The position numbers were made by a program, and so were the translations under genes. This document shows positions 61,267 through 64,000 of a DNA stretch of 64,000 nucleotides, one piece after another (position 1 is the first letter of the stretch; each line of letters starts with the position of its first letter). The DNA is taken from positions 26,223-90,222 of the forward strand of contig DATHDG010000013.1 in the NCBI GenBank assembly GCA_035319125.1, read 5' to 3'. The stretch is from Fen-1308 sp035319125. Its GTDB lineage: Bacteria; Nitrospirota; Thermodesulfovibrionia; Thermodesulfovibrionales; Dissulfurispiraceae. The notes beneath the pieces were generated by a model. It was not told the DNA's origin, did not search any database, and worked only from the letters and a program-made list of their open reading frames with translations.

Positions 61267-61426
61267 AGCTCTCGCAGCAGATACGCTTTACACGTTTCTT
61301 TCCAGACGGCGAAACAGCTAAGACTATATCAGCCTTCTTTCCGCAGAAACGGCAATTGAGCCCTTTAGTCTTGTTTTCGGCCCTAGAGGCCACGTCGGTT
61401 TTGGACTTCGATTTTTCGGCAGCCAT
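61265..61426 (-). CDS. Small zinc-ribbon-like protein, 53 residues
   Basis: GGAGG lies six bases before the ATG. The protein is basic. An N-terminal ~20-residue Lys/Ser/Thr stretch is followed by CRFCGKKADIVLAVSPSG and a final KRICCES. The CxxC pair and the terminal CC pair could bind one zinc. It resembles short unnamed zinc-ribbon proteins with the same ENKTKG start that I recall from other genomes. No function is known; ribosome or RNA binding would fit the charge. It converges with the sigma factor gene at a shared terminator. Confidence 0.7.
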   Translation of the reverse strand: MAAEKSKSKTDVASRAENKTKGLNCRFCGKKADIVLAVSPSGKKRVKRICCES

Positions 61427-61739
61427 ATATTTCCTCCCTCAATCAATTCTCAAACACAAAAATATCTAGCGATATCCGAAGATATCTTTCTTTTACATCG
61501 CATTTCCCTTTTGTGGTACGTCAGGATGAGACTGTGGCGTGACCGGGAAAATTTACTGATCATTTAAAATTAATATTTATCGCTTAATCTTGTCAAGAAC
61601 GAGATAATGCATATCGTCGCGGCATAATTGCCTATCCACATTATGGGTCATTATGAATGGCTTGATATCGTGCATGACGATAGGTAAGAAAGTTCAATGC
61701 CGGAACAAGTTATCAAATCAGTCTGTATTGCAGTTTATA
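61427..61739. other. Gap without recognisable gene
   Basis: AT-rich stretch between the zinc-ribbon miniprotein and the helicase remnant. The minus-strand promoter for the miniprotein must lie at its left end. The right part may be older, unreadable hrpB sequence. I see no hairpin, repeat or open frame of note. Confidence 0.3.
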
Positions 61740-62150
61740 ATAGATAATCTTATGACCGCAGGATTCAAGCTGACCCTAACCTCGACCGCACTGAAGGCAA
61801 TGCTTTCTCGGAAGCAGATGTGTCTTCTCGATGACCGGGCGCCTATGCATATATCCGCACCCGGTGGACGTTACAATACGCCTTGACTATGCCTCATGAA
61901 ATGCGCCGGTACTGCTGGTAAAATTGCAGGAAATGTTAGGGCTTGCTGATACCCCAACATTCGCAGAAGGGGGGGTAAGAGTTTTGTTGCATCTTGCAGA
62001 CCAATTCAAATTACCCAGGATCTCAGGGGATTCTGCAATGGCGGTTATCAGCAGGTAAGAAAAGAGCTGAAAGGCCGCTATCCGAAGCATGCATGGCCGG
62101 ATGATCCTTGGAATGCGCACTCCACGAGGAAGATAAACGGCCAGGCTTGA
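61740..62150 (+). pseudogene. hrpB: Decayed C-terminal remnant of ATP-dependent helicase HrpB
   Basis: Read in three frames, this stretch spells the end of HrpB. First comes ALKAMLSRKQMCLLDDRAPM with HISAPGG. Then, after a frame change near 61868, VTIRLDYAS, a TGA stop, and NAPVLLVKLQEMLGLADTPT. After a second shift near 62004 it reads RPIQITQDLRGF, then RKELKGRYPKHAWPDDPW, ending at a normal-looking stop (TGA 62148-62150). The order matches intact HrpB. The helicase core (~600 residues) is gone. A run of seven G near 61969 may have helped decay. No product is possible. Confidence 0.85.
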
Positions 62151-62210
62151 CTTTTCATACTTCATAAAATATAGTTCTTTAGTAGTAACCCATCTGCGCG
62201 GAGAGATAAT

Positions 62211-62771
62211 TTGGATAATCTGGCAAGGCGTGATCCGATAGCCAATTACAGCAAGATCATTAAGAACAATCCCGCTGATTATCGCGCTTATAATAATCGG
62301 GGGAATGAATACGACAAGCGCGGCCATCATGAGCTTGCGATTGCCGATTACAACCGCGCTATAGAATTGCGCCCCGATTTTACGTTAGCTTACATTAATC
62401 GAGGAAACACGCTTCAGAAAATAGGCCATTATGAAAAAGCCCTTGAAGACTATAACAGGGCTATTGATTTAAATCCAACAAAAGATATGGGGTATAACAA
62501 CCGAGGATTCCATTATATATTAATGGGCAGATATGGCGAAGCTGAAAAAGACATCCGCAGAGCACTCGAAATAAGTCCAAACAACATATATGCGCTGAAC
62601 AGCATGGCTGAACTTTATGCAGCTAAGAATGATCCCGATGAAGCCTGCAAATGGCTGCGCAAGGCGCTTGAGAAGGGTTATAACAATTGGCACTATATAA
62701 AGTCATCTGGAACATACGATAATGTGAGATCGGCAGAATGCTTTAAGAAACTATTATCGGCAGATGTTTGA
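62211..62771 (+). CDS. Tetratricopeptide repeat protein
   Basis: 186 residues from a TTG, seven bases after GGAG. At least four TPR units follow one another from residue ~10 to ~155: AYNNRGNEYDKRGHHELAIA, AYINRGNTLQKIGHYEKALE, GYNNRGFHYILMGRYGEAEK and the weaker ALNSMAELYAAKNDPDEACK. No signal peptide, so it is probably a cytoplasmic protein-interaction scaffold. It lies between the decayed hrpB and the tRNA gene and shows no link to either. Confidence 0.85.
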   Translation: MDNLARRDPIANYSKIIKNNPADYRAYNNRGNEYDKRGHHELAIADYNRAIELRPDFTLAYINRGNTLQKIGHYEKALEDYNRAIDLNPTKDMGYNNRGFHYILMGRYGEAEKDIRRALEISPNNIYALNSMAELYAAKNDPDEACKWLRKALEKGYNNWHYIKSSGTYDNVRSAECFKKLLSADV

Positions 62772-62808
62772 ACTTTTCTGCTACATCAGATAGCGCAATT
62801 TTCAAAAA

Positions 62809-62883
62809 TGGTAGGCGATGGGGGTATCGAACCCTCGACCTCTTCCGTGTGAAGGAAGCGCTCTCCCACTGAGCTAATCGCCC
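62809..62883 (-). tRNA. tRNA-Val (anticodon CAC), CCA encoded
   Basis: The minus strand folds as a tRNA. The acceptor GGGCGAT pairs with ATCGCCT (one G-U pair), the D arm contains GCTCAGTGGGAGAGC, and the anticodon stem CTTCC/GGAAG holds loop TTCACAC. The T arm contains GGTTCGATACC. The anticodon CAC reads GUG. The 3' CCA is in the DNA. It is divergent from the rRNA operon. Confidence 0.95.
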
Positions 62884-62970
62884 GATGTGTTGTTATAACA
62901 GATTTTCTTTTTATTAGTAAAGATTATGACTTATATGGAGACTGAGCCTTTTTATTTAGTTGAAAAGGTA

Positions 62971-63000
62971 TTGACAAAGGAATTTAAATTTTATTATGAT
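62971..63000 (+). promoter_or_regulatory. rRNA operon promoter
   Basis: Perfect TTGACA (62971-62976), 18 bases, TATGAT (62995-63000), 95 bases before the 16S start. GTTCTTTGA at 63009-63017 resembles the boxA antitermination element of rRNA leaders. Confidence 0.7.
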
Positions 63001-63095
63001 GTCTACTCGTTCTTTGATAATCAGCTAATTAAGTGCAGTGGTGAACAGACCACAAGCTTCAAAAAGAGTCAACGTTTAACAATTAGCCAGAGAAA

Positions 63096-64000
<905 letters not shown>

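Noticed and set aside
61887..62330. Minus-strand 147-codon frame
   Set aside because: It is opposite the hrpB remnant and the start of the TPR gene; the plus-strand reading has clear family likeness.

Overview
The window is a contiguous stretch of a bacterial chromosome of roughly balanced base composition. It is densely packed and carries no prophage, insertion sequence, CRISPR array or plasmid backbone that I can see. The envelope genes (Slp-type lipoprotein, alpha-2-macroglobulin, PBP1C, periplasmic adaptor plus MacB-type exporter, outer-membrane-style lipoproteins) point to a Gram-negative cell. The DHH-CBS-poly(A)-polymerase fusion, the NifB-like protein, the stand-alone sigma-54 activator and the 16S start resemble what is known from Nitrospirota and the former Deltaproteobacteria. 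I cannot fix the phylum by eye; the 905 bases of 16S rRNA at the right end should do so.

Layout. Bases 1-8.5 kb: end of mutS2, rnhA, a U32/TrhP-like protein, then a minus-strand run of slp, pbpC, a cupredoxin lipoprotein, msrB and aroK, followed by a B12-type radical SAM gene and a 56-residue basic protein. 8.5-17 kb: a 1959-residue alpha-2-macroglobulin divergent from PBP1A. 17-22 kb: a DUF4126 membrane protein and a four-gene MacA/MacB-like ABC exporter. 22-24 kb: thiol peroxidase and superoxide dismutase. 23.5-32.9 kb (minus): a 1786-residue CheB-CheR-PAS-GAF-kinase-receiver hybrid, the DHH/CBS/nucleotidyltransferase fusion and a DUF362 ferredoxin protein. 33-37.8 kb: PilZ, PlsC, cysteine synthase and ferredoxin-nitroreductase, converging on IlvE and a TrmB-like regulator. 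38-43 kb: nifB behind a recognisable sigma-54 promoter, a new two-helix miniprotein, then a minus-strand TauE/SafE-Alph_Pro_TM-universal stress protein operon. 43-51 kb: a sigma-54 two-component system and a nitrogen block (amtB, a class I glutamine amidotransferase, glnB, glnA). 51-61 kb: secreted CARDB protein, two aldolases, a methyltransferase, an M20 peptidase, a ferritin-like protein, an HNH protein, an M23 peptidase and an RpoD-like sigma factor. 61-64 kb: a zinc-ribbon miniprotein, a decayed hrpB remnant, a TPR protein, tRNA-Val and the start of an rRNA operon.

Two themes cut across the window. First, nitrogen control: nifB (sigma-54 promoter plus a TGT-N10-ACA site), a sigma-54 activator, and amtB, glnB and glnA lie within 13 kb. 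Second, several genes that lack a Shine-Dalgarno sequence have a -10 hexamer ending only 5-8 bases before the start codon. Three of these also have a -35 hexamer at 17-18 bp. This predicts leaderless mRNAs alongside ordinary Shine-Dalgarno genes.

Several starts were moved from the longest open frame: pbpC needs an upstream CTG, and nifB, the TrmB-like gene, msrB, the sensor kinase, the response regulator, tauE and the sigma factor start inside their longest frames.
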